This document shows, one piece after another, positions 1-6,788 of a DNA stretch of 8,421 nt (its first letter is position 1; the number at the start of each line of letters is the position of its first letter). The notes beneath the pieces are model-generated. The model saw only the letters and a program-made list of their open reading frames with translations. It did not search any database and was not told where the DNA came from. The translations under genes were made by a program, and so were the position numbers. Source of the DNA: Acidobacteriota bacterium (GTDB lineage: Bacteria; Acidobacteriota; Blastocatellia; Pyrinomonadales; Pyrinomonadaceae); the NCBI GenBank assembly GCA_003222935.1, contig QHXL01000260.1, positions 1-8,421 of the forward strand, given 5' to 3'.

Positions 1-122
1 TCTCCCAGGGTAGCCGCCAAAGCGCGGCAACCCTGGGCTCTGGGACGCAACCGCTTTGCGGTTAAGAGACTTAATCAGAGGTTCCTTCAGTTTGTTGTGA
101 CTTAATCGAGCGAACCTTTGAT
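1..122. repeat. Cluster of palindromes, probably one degenerate intergenic repeat element
   Basis: Three nested or adjacent inverted repeats are visible. Bases 4-17 (CCCAGGGTAGCCGC) pair with 24-37 with one mismatch around a six-base loop. Bases 49-54 (AACCGC) pair perfectly with 58-63 around TTT. Bases 74-84 (ATCAGAGGTTC) pair with 112-122 (GAACCTTTGAT) with one mismatch. GACTTAATC also occurs directly repeated at 68-76 and 99-107. The tract has no convincing open reading frame. It resembles the REP/MITE-like CCCTGGG hairpins that I recall from Acidobacteria and Planctomycetes genomes, but this is memory, not a search. The left edge may be cut by the window. Confidence 0.6.
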
Positions 123-218
123 CTCTGGGCGGGCTCGTTATCATCCGGAAGAACTGAAGTTTATCGGACATTCCTCGCTGTTTGCCTGGGAAGATGTTAA
201 AGGGTCACTATAGAGCAC
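123..218. other. Leader of the aldehyde dehydrogenase gene with a family B half-element
   Basis: This completes the non-coding tract ahead of the first gene. Bases 151-172 (GAACTGAAGTTTATCGGACATT, split as GAACTGAAGTT + TATCGGACATT) match the right arm of the full family B hairpin at 1638-1663 with a few substitutions, but no matching left arm lies upstream, so this looks like a decayed or half copy. A small imperfect palindrome (TCCG at 144-147, CGGA at 165-168) is embedded in it. I see no convincing -35/-10 pair and only a weak Shine-Dalgarno (GAG at 213-215) ahead of the ATG at 219. Confidence 0.45.
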
Positions 219-1583
219 ATGGCGATAGCATCAATAAATCCGGCAACGGGCGAAACGATCCAGACCTTCCACTCCCTAACTCAAACTCAATTAGAAGCGA
301 AGCTCAAACTCGCAGCAGAGAGTTTTCAAAGTTACCGTCACACTTCTTTTGCTGATCGCTCACAAAAGATGTTGCGCGCGGCAGAGATACTTGAAAACGA
401 AAAAGCTGCACTAGGCAAGCTGATGACTATCGAAATGGGGAAGCCCATTAAAGGTGCGATCGCTGAAGCCGAAAAGTGCGCATCGGTTTGTCGCTACTAC
501 GCTGAGAACGCACAAAAACATTTAGCGGATCAAATCGTCGAAACTAATGCGAAGAAAAGCTACGTCCATTTCCAACCTCTTGGACCAGTACTCGCTGTGA
601 TGCCATGGAACTTCCCCTTCTGGCAGGTGTTTCGCTTCGCAGCTCCAGCGTTAATGGCTGGAAATGTCGGACTATTGAAACATGCTTCCAATGTTCCGCA
701 ATGTGCAATCGCGATTGAGGAGATTGTTCTACGGGCTGGTTTTCCTCAGGGTGCGTTTCAAACACTCTTGATTGGTTCTGACGCCGTTGAAGCAATTCTC
801 ACAGATAGTCGCGTGGCTGCCGCAACGCTCACCGGAAGTGAACCGGCCGGCAGAAGTGTCGCGTCGATCGCAGGACAGCAGATCAAAAAGACTGTTCTCG
901 AACTCGGCGGCAGCGATCCATTTATCGTTATGCCTTCCGCGGTCTTGGACAAAGCTGTCGAAACGGCCGTCAAAGCACGCACGATTAACAATGGACAATC
1001 GTGCATAGCAGCGAAACGCTTCATCGTACAGACTCACATTTACGAACGGTTTGCCGAGGCGTTTGTTTCCGGCATGAGAGCTCTGCGCATAGGTGATCCA
1101 CTGGACGAGACAACAGACATTGGGCCATTAGCCACACCTCAAATTCTCAACGACCTCAGTGAACAAGTTCAACGGGCCATCGACTCAGGCGCGCGTTTGT
1201 TGACCGGTGGACGCAAACTTGATCGTCCGGGCAACTTTTACGAGCCAACTGTGCTGGACAAGATTGATCGTTCGACTCCAGTATCGTGTGAAGAGATTTT
1301 TGGACCAGTGGCAATGTTGTTTCGGGTTGAAAATATCGACGAGGCAATCTCGCTTGCCAACGCGACTACATTTGGACTCGGTGCGGCCGCCTGGACAAAC
1401 GATCCAGCGGAAGAAGCAAAGTTCATCGAAGGCCTCGAAGCAGGGTGCGTTTTCATCAATGGTATGGTTGCGTCAGATCCGCGTCTACCGTTTGGAGGAA
1501 TCAAGCACTCCGGTTACGGTCGAGAGCTGGCGGAGTTTGGGATTCGAGAATTTGTGAACATTAAAACGGTATGGATTGGATGA
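219..1583 (+). CDS. NAD(P)-dependent succinate-semialdehyde dehydrogenase (Sad/GabD1-like aldehyde dehydrogenase)
   Basis: This soluble aldehyde dehydrogenase probably oxidises succinate semialdehyde to succinate, the last step of GABA/4-aminobutyrate breakdown. The 454 residues are complete for the short SSADH clade (E. coli Sad/YneI, GabD1). Core ALDH features are intact: the N-terminal [16 protein letters not shown] at 128-136 with the conserved Asn131; cofactor-site Lys154 in GLLKHASN; the Rossmann TGSEPAG at 205-211; the general base Glu228 in LELGG; the nucleophile Cys262 in NNGQSC; the EEIFGP motif at 358-363; and [13 protein letters not shown] at 424-436. The [17 protein letters not shown] block is typical of this clade rather than of betaine-aldehyde or retinal dehydrogenases. 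No transaminase (gabT) lies beside it, so substrate assignment rests on sequence alone; a broader medium-chain semialdehyde or aldehyde substrate is possible. The gene seems monocistronic, bounded by repeat elements on both sides. Confidence 0.88.
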   Translation: MAIASINPATGETIQTFHSLTQTQLEAKLKLAAESFQSYRHTSFADRSQKMLRAAEILENEKAALGKLMTIEMGKPIKGAIAEAEKCASVCRYYAENAQKHLADQIVETNAKKSYVHFQPLGPVLAVMPWNFPFWQVFRFAAPALMAGNVGLLKHASNVPQCAIAIEEIVLRAGFPQGAFQTLLIGSDAVEAILTDSRVAAATLTGSEPAGRSVASIAGQQIKKTVLELGGSDPFIVMPSAVLDKAVETAVKARTINNGQSCIAAKRFIVQTHIYERFAEAFVSGMRALRIGDPLDETTDIGPLATPQILNDLSEQVQRAIDSGARLLTGGRKLDRPGNFYEPTVLDKIDRSTPVSCEEIFGPVAMLFRVENIDEAISLANATTFGLGAAAWTNDPAEEAKFIEGLEAGCVFINGMVASDPRLPFGGIKHSGYGRELAEFGIREFVNIKTVWIG

Positions 1584-1590
1584 ATGAATG

Positions 1591-1663
1591 AATGTCCGAC
1601 GAACTTCAGTTTGTCGCGGGTTCAGCTAGCGAGAGCACGACAAACTAAAGTTCGTCGGACATT
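1591..1663. repeat. Family B palindrome: 26-bp inverted repeat with 21-nt loop
   Basis: The left arm at 1591-1616 begins AATGTCCGACGAACTTC and the right arm at 1638-1663 is its reverse complement with a single mismatch in 26 positions. The loop spans 1617-1637. It starts 7 nt after the aldehyde dehydrogenase stop codon and ends 17 nt before the next start codon, so it fills the gap. It would form a very stable RNA hairpin and could slow or stop transcription, but the bases following it are TTGGATTGG rather than a run of T, so it is not a classic Rho-independent terminator. Fragments of the same family occur at 151-172 and 8390-8421, which supports an interspersed element. Confidence 0.85.
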
Positions 1664-1670
1664 TTGGATT

Positions 1671-1674
1671 GGAG
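1671..1674 (+). promoter_or_regulatory. Ribosome binding site of the CusF-like gene
   Basis: GGAG sits six bases before the ATG at 1681 and decides the start. The longer in-frame option, a TTG at 1669, would overlap this site and has no Shine-Dalgarno of its own. The site lies only 8 nt beyond the end of the family B hairpin. Confidence 0.7.
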
Positions 1675-1680
1675 TACTCG

Positions 1681-2067
1681 ATGCCTAACAGTCGTACACA
1701 AAATCTGGGATGGATACTGGCAGTGGTGCTTGTTACATCATCGGCGTGTCACCGCGAGATAGAGAGAAGTGCGCTCGTTCCCCAACAATCACCGACACCT
1801 CCGGCGCTGAAACCAATCGCGGTGCCCTCTCCGATCATCGGCAAACCCTATCCGGGCAAAGGCGTGGTCAAACTCATCAACAAAAAGGAAGGGTGGATTG
1901 AGATCGATCACGAAGAGATCGAAGGACTCATGCCGGCGATGGAAATGGAATGGTTTGTCGAAAAGAAGCCGCTACTGGATAAGGTGAAGGTTGGCGACAA
2001 AGTGAAGTTCACAGTTATTGAAACAGGTAAGGGAGAAATCATCACTGAGTTGGAAAAGATCGAATAA
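1681..2067 (+). CDS. CusF-like periplasmic copper-binding (lipo)protein
   Basis: This 128-residue exported protein has a C-terminal CusF-type (OB-fold, copper-binding) domain. Residues 9-22 are hydrophobic and end in TSSAC, so Cys23 is a possible lipidation site, although the lipobox lacks the usual Leu at -3. Residues 24-56 form a Pro-rich linker. Residues 57-128 carry the domain: GKGVVKLINKKEGWIEIDHEEI, split here as GKGVVKLINKK + EGWIEIDHEEI, followed by EGLMPAMEMEWFV. In E. coli CusF the Cu(I)/Ag(I) ligands are one His, two Met and a capping Trp; His77, Met84, Met87, Met89 and Trp91 are the candidate counterparts. Such domains deliver copper to efflux pumps or to SCO-type cytochrome oxidase assembly proteins, but neither type of partner is in this window. 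It is followed after 4 nt by the NHL gene, implying co-transcription. Metal binding is inferred from the motif. Confidence 0.78.
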   Translation: MPNSRTQNLGWILAVVLVTSSACHREIERSALVPQQSPTPPALKPIAVPSPIIGKPYPGKGVVKLINKKEGWIEIDHEEIEGLMPAMEMEWFVEKKPLLDKVKVGDKVKFTVIETGKGEIITELEKIE

Positions 2068-2071
2068 CTAT

Positions 2072-3118
2072 ATGAAATTACTCGCCGTTTTTTTGATCCT
2101 GATTTCAACTTCAATCGCGAATAGCCAATCAGTCTCAACACTGATCGGCACTGGAACTCCTGGCTTTTCCGATGCTCAAGTTAGCAATCCCTACGGAGTC
2201 GTTATCGGTCCAGACGGTCAACTCTATTTTTGCGACCTCGACAATCAACGCATCCGCAGAATCAACCTGAAAACAAGAAAGACCCAAGTTGTCGCAGGAA
2301 GCGGTCAGCGAGGTTACGCAGGTGATGGCGGCCCCGCGACCAACGCTTCGCTAAACATGCCTCACGAAATTCGCTTTGATAAGAAAGGCAATCTCTACAT
2401 CGTCGAACGCGACAATCACACGGTACGTAAAGTAGACATGACGCGCGGGACGATCTCCACGGTCGCCGGAAGGGGTGTCGGTGGGTTTAGCGGCGATGGT
2501 GGTCCAGCGACCAACGCTCAACTACGCTCGCCACACAGTATCGCGTTCGACCCCGAAGACAACTTATTCATTTGCGACGTCGGTAACAATCGAATTCGAC
2601 GTGTAGATTCCAAAACAAACATCATCGAGACGTATGCAGGAACTGGCGAGCGAAAACCTACGCCCGACGGAGCGCCACTAACCGGCACTCCACTGAATGG
2701 ACCACGAACGATCGACTTGGACCCGCAAGGAAATCTCTATCTCGCTCTTCGAGAGGGTAATGCGATCTTTCGCATCGATCCCAGGCTCAAACGAATCTTT
2801 CATGTGGCGGGAACGGGCGAACAAGGCTATTCAGGCGATGGTGCCGACGCTGCCAGGGCAAAATTCGCCGGCCCGAAAGGAATTGCTTACGCCGATAAGA
2901 AGTTGTATGTCGTCGATACCGAAAACCACGTGATTCGGCGTATCGACCTGGCCACCAACCTAGTCACTACGATCCTGGGTTCCGGTGAACGAGGCGATGG
3001 CCCAGAGCCGGATCCGCAGAAGTGCAAACTCAATCGACCTCATGGCATCTTCGTCGACCGCAAAGGCAACATCTACGTGGGCGACAGTGAAGCCCACCGG
3101 ATTAGATTGTTGCGTTAG
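2072..3118 (+). CDS. Secreted NHL-repeat six-bladed beta-propeller protein
   Basis: This 348-residue protein has a signal peptide at about 1-19 (MKLLAVFLILISTSIANS) and then six NHL repeats at about 39-65, 97-122, 153-178, 209-236, 267-292 and 322-347. Each follows the pattern P-x-G/S-I-x-x-D-x-x-G-N-L-Y-x-x-D-x-x-N-x-x-I-R-R-I-D. The linkers carry AGxGxxGYSGDGGPA-type motifs (77-89, 132-145, 246-257). The arrangement predicts a closed six-bladed propeller occupying nearly the whole mature protein, located in the periplasm or outside the cell. No catalytic residues or extra domain are evident; NHL propellers usually bind proteins, sugars or other ligands, and some act as lyases. I chose the ATG at 2072 because translation from there starts with a clean signal peptide; an in-frame upstream extension to 2018 lies within the preceding gene. 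The function is unknown, and the link to copper is only by neighbourhood. Confidence 0.85.
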   Translation: MKLLAVFLILISTSIANSQSVSTLIGTGTPGFSDAQVSNPYGVVIGPDGQLYFCDLDNQRIRRINLKTRKTQVVAGSGQRGYAGDGGPATNASLNMPHEIRFDKKGNLYIVERDNHTVRKVDMTRGTISTVAGRGVGGFSGDGGPATNAQLRSPHSIAFDPEDNLFICDVGNNRIRRVDSKTNIIETYAGTGERKPTPDGAPLTGTPLNGPRTIDLDPQGNLYLALREGNAIFRIDPRLKRIFHVAGTGEQGYSGDGADAARAKFAGPKGIAYADKKLYVVDTENHVIRRIDLATNLVTTILGSGERGDGPEPDPQKCKLNRPHGIFVDRKGNIYVGDSEAHRIRLLR

Positions 3119-3128
3119 AAAGTGCATA

Positions 3129-3156
3129 TTGTTTGCTGTAGTTAGGTACATATAAG
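3129..3156 (+). promoter_or_regulatory. Possible weak sigma70-type promoter for the GNAT gene
   Basis: TTGTTT at 3129-3134 and TATAAG at 3151-3156 are separated by 16 bases. The -10 matches the consensus at five of six positions and the -35 at only three. If active, the transcript would carry the family C hairpin at 3164-3282 as its 5' leader. This is pattern matching only. Confidence 0.22.
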
Positions 3157-3163
3157 ACGCAAT

Positions 3164-3282
3164 CATTTTCCAGATCTTATTTGACATTTTCAGTTATCAA
3201 CTTATTTGGATTAGACTTTCTATTGGGTGGCCGGAGTTAGGAAGATGACAACTGAACAATGTCAAATGAGATCTGGAAAATG
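3164..3282 (+). repeat. Family C inverted-repeat element, copy 1 (119 bp)
   Basis: Terminal inverted repeats of 23 bp lie at 3164-3186 (CATTTTCCAGATCTTATTTG + ACA) and 3260-3282, with one mismatch. Pairing continues inward with one base of slippage through TTTTCAGTTATCA against TGACAACTGAACA, so almost 37 bp per side can pair. The asymmetric interior (ATTTGGATTAGAC, then TATTGGGTGGCCGG) sets its orientation, here called plus. The element fills most of the gap between the NHL and GNAT genes, and its last three bases, ATG (3280-3282), are a possible start codon for the GNAT gene. It contains no coding capacity, so a non-autonomous MITE/REP-like element is the best reading. Confidence 0.88.
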
Positions 3283-3300
3283 AATGGTCCTGACCCAAAG

Positions 3301-4134
3301 ATGGAGCTATTACCTTATCCATTCGCGGATCTTTCTCTTGCTCGTCGTCTTGAAGACACCGAGGCACACGGTAATGTCTTGTTTGTTGAAGCCAGGGCGC
3401 GCGCTTTTCCTGACAGTGGCGCCAAATGGATCGAAGTCGCCGGCGCTCATGCGATGTTTGATGGGCCAACTTCTCCTGTTAGCCAAACGTTCGGTCTGGG
3501 TATGTTTCATCCAGTGACAGCCGACACGCTAAATACGATTGAGAGTTTCTTTCACGAACGTGGCGCGGAAGTCTTTCACGAGGTTTCACCACTTGCCGAT
3601 CCTTCAACGTTTGCCCTGCTGAATGAACGAGACTATCAGCCACTCGAGTTCACCAGCGTTCTTTTTCGTCCCATCAGTCGCGACATAGAATTGCCTGCGG
3701 CTCCAAATGAACAAATAAAGGTTCGGTTGCGCGGAAAGGATGAGGAGGAGCGCTGGTCGAATACAGCACTTGAAGGCTGGGGCGAATTTGAAGAAGTGCG
3801 TGAATTCATGAAAGACATGGGCAAGGTGCAAGCCTGTTCTGAAACGCTGGGATTTTTTGCCACCCTCGATGACCAACCGATCGCCACTGGCATGATGAGC
3901 ATGCACGAGGGCGTCGCATTACTGGCCGGAGCGAGCACGATTCCCGACGCTCGACGACAGGGCGCGCAAAACGCGTTGCTGGAACATCGGCTTCGCTATG
4001 CGGCCGAACAAGGATGCGACATCGCAATGATGGCCACGCTCCCCGGAAGTGCGTCGCAACGCAACGCGGAGAGAAATGGGTTTCGGATTGCGTACACAAG
4101 GATCAAATGGCAACTAACAAGGCAAACAGGTTGA
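3301..4134 (+). CDS. GNAT-family N-acetyltransferase with a degenerate N-terminal GNAT-like half
   Basis: The 277-residue product from the ATG at 3301 probably transfers an acetyl group from acetyl-CoA to an amine; the substrate is unknown. The C-terminal half (about 138-270) is the recognisable GNAT domain: a beta strand LLAGAST at 207-213, the acetyl-CoA-binding loop DARRQGAQNAL at 216-226, and motif B around NAERNGFRIAYTR at 255-267. The N-terminal half ends in a stretch (STFALLNERDYQPLEFTSVL at 102-121) that looks like a decayed motif B, suggesting a tandem GNAT with an inactive first copy. Start choice is uncertain: in-frame ATGs at 3259 and 3280 lie inside the right arm of repeat C copy 1, and the first residues they add (MSNEIWK) are encoded by the repeat. 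MELLPYPFADLSLARRLE looks like the natural N-terminus, although it lacks a clear Shine-Dalgarno. Confidence 0.8.
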   Translation: MELLPYPFADLSLARRLEDTEAHGNVLFVEARARAFPDSGAKWIEVAGAHAMFDGPTSPVSQTFGLGMFHPVTADTLNTIESFFHERGAEVFHEVSPLADPSTFALLNERDYQPLEFTSVLFRPISRDIELPAAPNEQIKVRLRGKDEEERWSNTALEGWGEFEEVREFMKDMGKVQACSETLGFFATLDDQPIATGMMSMHEGVALLAGASTIPDARRQGAQNALLEHRLRYAAEQGCDIAMMATLPGSASQRNAERNGFRIAYTRIKWQLTRQTG

Positions 4135-4149
4135 GCGCTATTGCAGAAT

Positions 4150-4269
4150 CATTTTCCAGATCTCATTTGATATTTTTCAGTTGTCAGTTTCTTAATGCCC
4201 GCGACCCGATAGAAGTCTGATCCAAATCAAGTTGATAACTGAAAAGTGTCAAATGAGATCTGGAAAATG
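4150..4269 (-). repeat. Family C inverted-repeat element, copy 2 (120 bp), inverted relative to copy 1
   Basis: The 23-bp arms lie at 4150-4172 and 4247-4269 and differ from each other at one position. The interior read on the minus strand (TTATCAACTTGATTTGGATC, then AGACTTCTATCGGGT) aligns with the plus-strand interior of copy 1 (TTATCAACTTATTTGGATTA, then GACTTTCTATTGGGT), which shows that the two copies share an asymmetric core and are inserted in opposite directions. It begins 15 nt after the GNAT stop and ends 37 nt before the ATPase start. There is no coding capacity and no T-tract after the stem in either direction. Confidence 0.88.
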
Positions 4270-4306
4270 ACTTCTCTTTGTTCTCAATTAATAGTCCGGT
4301 GAAAAC

Positions 4307-6694
4307 ATGCAAGACTTCGAAAAACTTGGCGCTTTCTACCTGGGTCGTCCCTACGATCTTCAAACCAAGCAACCTAAAGAGGGACTACTCCTCTACGACT
4401 CAAAAGATCTGGTAACTCACGCGGTCTGTGTTGGGATGACCGGCAGTGGCAAAACCGGACTCTGCATTGACCTGCTCGAAGAGGCGGCCATCGACGGTAT
4501 TCCCGCAATCATCATCGATCCCAAGGGCGATCTCAGTAACTTGATGCTGACCTTTCCCAACCTCGCGCCACAGGATTTTGAGCCGTGGGTGAATGCTGAG
4601 GACGCGCAAAAGAAAGGTCTCTCGCCAGCTGACTATGCCAAACAACAATCAGAACTTTGGACAAAGGGATTGTCAGACTGGGGCCAGGAGGGCGATCGCA
4701 TTAAACGACTTCGCGATGCTGCGGACTTTCGCATTTTTACGCCCGGCAGCAACGCGGGCATTCCGGTTTCGATCCTCAAATCGTTCGATGCGCCTCCACC
4801 GATCATTCGCGAAGACAACGAACTCCTGGGTGAACGGATCAATACGACAACGACTAGTTTGCTTGGGCTGCTCGGAATCGAGGCCGATCCAATTCGCAGT
4901 CGCGAACACATTCTCATTTCAAATATTCTCAATCTCGATTGGTCAGCGGGCCGCAACCTCGACATCGCCGGTCTAATTCAGAAGATCCAGGCACCGCCGA
5001 TGACAAAGATCGGCGTCATGGATCTCGATTCATTCTTTCCGGCAAAAGATCGTTTTGAGTTGGCAATGTCGTTGAACAATCTTCTCGCGTCACCAAGTTT
5101 TGCGAGTTGGATGGAAGGAGAGTCACTCGACATTCAACAAATCCTCTACACATCGAATGGCAAACCTCGACATGCTATTTTTTCGATCGCTCACCTCGGC
5201 GACGCTGAGCGAATGTTCTTTGTCTCGTTGTTGCTAAATCAGGTGTTGGGCTGGATGCGTACGCAATCAGGCACGACGAGTTTGCGTGCGATTCTCTACA
5301 TGGATGAGATCTTTGGTTACTTCCCTCCCGTGGCGAATCCGCCGTCAAAATTGCCTTTGCTGACGTTGGTGAAACAAGGTCGCGCATTTGGACTTGGCGT
5401 CGTACTGGTTACACAGAACCCCGTGGATCTTGATTACAAAGGGCTGGCAAACGCCGGCACGTGGTTCATCGGCAGACTACAGACTGAACGGGATAAAGCT
5501 CGCGTGCTTGAAGGTCTCGAGGGGATCGCTGCAGGGACCGGTCAGAAGTTTGACCGACAGGCGATGGAACAACTCCTGGCGGGGTTGAGTAACAGGATAT
5601 TTCTCCTTAACAACACACACGACGATGGGCCAGAAGTGTTTGAAACGCGATGGGCCATGTCGTACCTGCGTGGACCACTAACTCGTTCACAAATCAAAAC
5701 CTTGATGGATCCAATTAAGGGCCAACCATCACCGGTTTTTTCCGCTGCTACTGCTCCTGCGCTCACGCCTCCTCCTGCGGCAAACACAACGCGACCCATC
5801 CTGCCCCCCGAAGTGAGTCAATATTTCATTCCGGTGAGATCGTCGAGTAGTGGAGCAACATTGTCGTATCAACCGATGCTTCTGGGAGAAGTTGAAGTGC
5901 GTTACAGCAATGCTAAGAAGATTGAGCTGAGTGAAAACTTGACCTTACTAACTTCGATCAATGACGGCCTCGTCAATGTTGACTGGGCAACAGCGCTGTC
6001 GCCGGAACTTCCAGTTGAAGATCTGGAAGCTGAGCCCGAAGCAAATGCGCAGTTCGCCGGGTTACCGAGCGCAGCCGGCAAGTCGAAGAATTATGAATCA
6101 TGGAAGAAGGACCTCGCTAACTGGATTTATCGAAGCCGACGAATGGAATTACTTGAAAGTCCAAGACTCAAGATCGCGTCGAACCCTGGCGAGAGTGAAC
6201 GAGACTTTCGGGTGCGGCTGCAACAGGTTGCTCGCGAACAGCGTGACCAAGCTCTGGATCAGTTAAAGCAAAAGCTGGCTCCAAAGATTCAAGCACTAAT
6301 GGAAAAGAGACGGCGTGCAGAGCAAGCAGTCGAACGAGAATCTGAACAGGCAAAGGGTCAAAAGCTGCAAACTGCGATCTCGTTCGGCACCACGATCCTT
6401 TCGTCATTCATCGGGCGAAAGACAGTGAGTGTGGGAAAGTCGATGAAAGAGTCGCAGGATGTTGGCCGTGCTGAGGACAATGTTGCGGCGATTGATCAGA
6501 AGCTGGCAGAGCTTGACGCCGACTTCAAAGGTGAGACTGAACAGTTAGATCGATTGTTTGATCCAACAACCGAAGAACTCGGCAAGGTGAGCCTCAAACC
6601 AACGAAGACAAATATCGCCGTCAAGTTTCTTACCCTGGTCTGGGCACCGTATTGGCACGACGCTCAGGGTAACGCCAAACCAGCATGGGAATAA
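4307..6694 (+). CDS. HerA/FtsK-superfamily ATPase with coiled-coil C-terminal extension
   Basis: The 795-residue product is a P-loop ATPase of the HerA/DUF87/DUF853 group, relatives of which translocate or unwind DNA as hexameric rings. Walker A is GMTGSGKT at 43-50. IIIDPKGDLSNL at 68-79 is the DPKGD strand typical of HerA-FtsK proteins. Walker B is ILYMDEIFG at 329-337 with Asp333 and catalytic Glu334. LVTQNP at 367-372 supplies the sensor Gln370, and GRLQTERDKAR at 389-399 holds candidate arginine fingers. Residues 470-505 form a Pro/Ala/Thr-rich linker. Residues about 630-685 are strongly charged and heptad-like (coiled coil), followed by a Gly/Ser hydrophobic patch at 691-705 and a conserved-looking tail VKFLTLVWAPYW. 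Start: GGTGA at 4298-4302 lies 4 nt before the ATG. No NurA nuclease, Mre11/Rad50-type partner or conjugation gene is adjacent, so its biological role (repair, mobile DNA, defence) cannot be assigned from context. Confidence 0.82.
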   Translation: MQDFEKLGAFYLGRPYDLQTKQPKEGLLLYDSKDLVTHAVCVGMTGSGKTGLCIDLLEEAAIDGIPAIIIDPKGDLSNLMLTFPNLAPQDFEPWVNAEDAQKKGLSPADYAKQQSELWTKGLSDWGQEGDRIKRLRDAADFRIFTPGSNAGIPVSILKSFDAPPPIIREDNELLGERINTTTTSLLGLLGIEADPIRSREHILISNILNLDWSAGRNLDIAGLIQKIQAPPMTKIGVMDLDSFFPAKDRFELAMSLNNLLASPSFASWMEGESLDIQQILYTSNGKPRHAIFSIAHLGDAERMFFVSLLLNQVLGWMRTQSGTTSLRAILYMDEIFGYFPPVANPPSKLPLLTLVKQGRAFGLGVVLVTQNPVDLDYKGLANAGTWFIGRLQTERDKARVLEGLEGIAAGTGQKFDRQAMEQLLAGLSNRIFLLNNTHDDGPEVFETRWAMSYLRGPLTRSQIKTLMDPIKGQPSPVFSAATAPALTPPPAANTTRPILPPEVSQYFIPVRSSSSGATLSYQPMLLGEVEVRYSNAKKIELSENLTLLTSINDGLVNVDWATALSPELPVEDLEAEPEANAQFAGLPSAAGKSKNYESWKKDLANWIYRSRRMELLESPRLKIASNPGESERDFRVRLQQVAREQRDQALDQLKQKLAPKIQALMEKRRRAEQAVERESEQAKGQKLQTAISFGTTILSSFIGRKTVSVGKSMKESQDVGRAEDNVAAIDQKLAELDADFKGETEQLDRLFDPTTEELGKVSLKPTKTNIAVKFLTLVWAPYWHDAQGNAKPAWE

Positions 6695-6788
6695 CTCTGT
6701 GTAATCTCTGTGTCTCTGCGTCTCTGTGGTGATAAAGGCGTCGATTAGGTTTACCACAGAGACCCAGAGGCACAGAGAAAGCACAGAG
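6695..6788. repeat. Family D palindrome of iterated CTCTGTG/CACAGAG units
   Basis: The 38-nt left arm (6695-6732) and right arm (6751-6788) pair at 32 of 38 positions around an 18-nt loop. Inside the left arm CTCTG recurs at 6695, 6706, 6714 and 6722, giving mostly 8-base spacing; the right arm mirrors this with CAGAG units. The element begins at the base immediately after the ATPase stop codon and ends 7 nt before the next ATG. I recall similar CACAGAG-rich palindromes scattered in many environmental bacterial genomes. No T-run follows, so it is not a standard terminator. Confidence 0.85.

Noticed and set aside
205..215. TCACTATAGAG resembling the 3' half of a T7 promoter
   Set aside because: The upstream half of the T7 consensus is missing, no phage genes are near, and spacing to candidate -35 boxes is wrong; a chance match.
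544..1557. Open frames opposite or shifted within the aldehyde dehydrogenase gene
   Set aside because: They lie wholly inside a well-supported enzyme gene, and their products show no recognisable domain or start signal.
1591..1663. Rho-independent terminator after the aldehyde dehydrogenase gene
   Set aside because: The stem is long and strong but is followed by TTGGATTGG, not a T-run; the same structure recurs in pieces elsewhere, so it is called a repeat.
1669..1680. TTG start for the CusF-like gene
   Set aside because: GGAG at 1671-1674 is well placed for the ATG at 1681, and the TTG has no ribosome binding site.
2018..2071. Extended NHL protein starting at 2018
   Set aside because: It would overlap the end of the CusF-like gene and bury the signal peptide 18 residues in; the ATG at 2072 gives a clean signal sequence.
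3161..3285. AAT target-site duplication flanking family C copy 1
   Set aside because: Copies 2 and 3 do not show matching flanks (AAT/ACT and AGT/ATT), so three bases in one copy is not sufficient evidence.
3259..3300. GNAT gene starting at 3259 (291 residues)
   Set aside because: The extra residues come from the arm of repeat C copy 1 and there is no Shine-Dalgarno before this ATG; MELLPYPF at 3301 looks like the real N-terminus, though 3280 remains possible.
3197..3469. Minus-strand open frame across repeat C copy 1 and the GNAT start
   Set aside because: Part of it is the repeat and the rest is antisense to the GNAT gene; the product has no family resemblance.
3806..4113. Minus-strand open frames inside the GNAT gene
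   Set aside because: They are shadows of a codon-consistent acetyltransferase with recognisable motifs.
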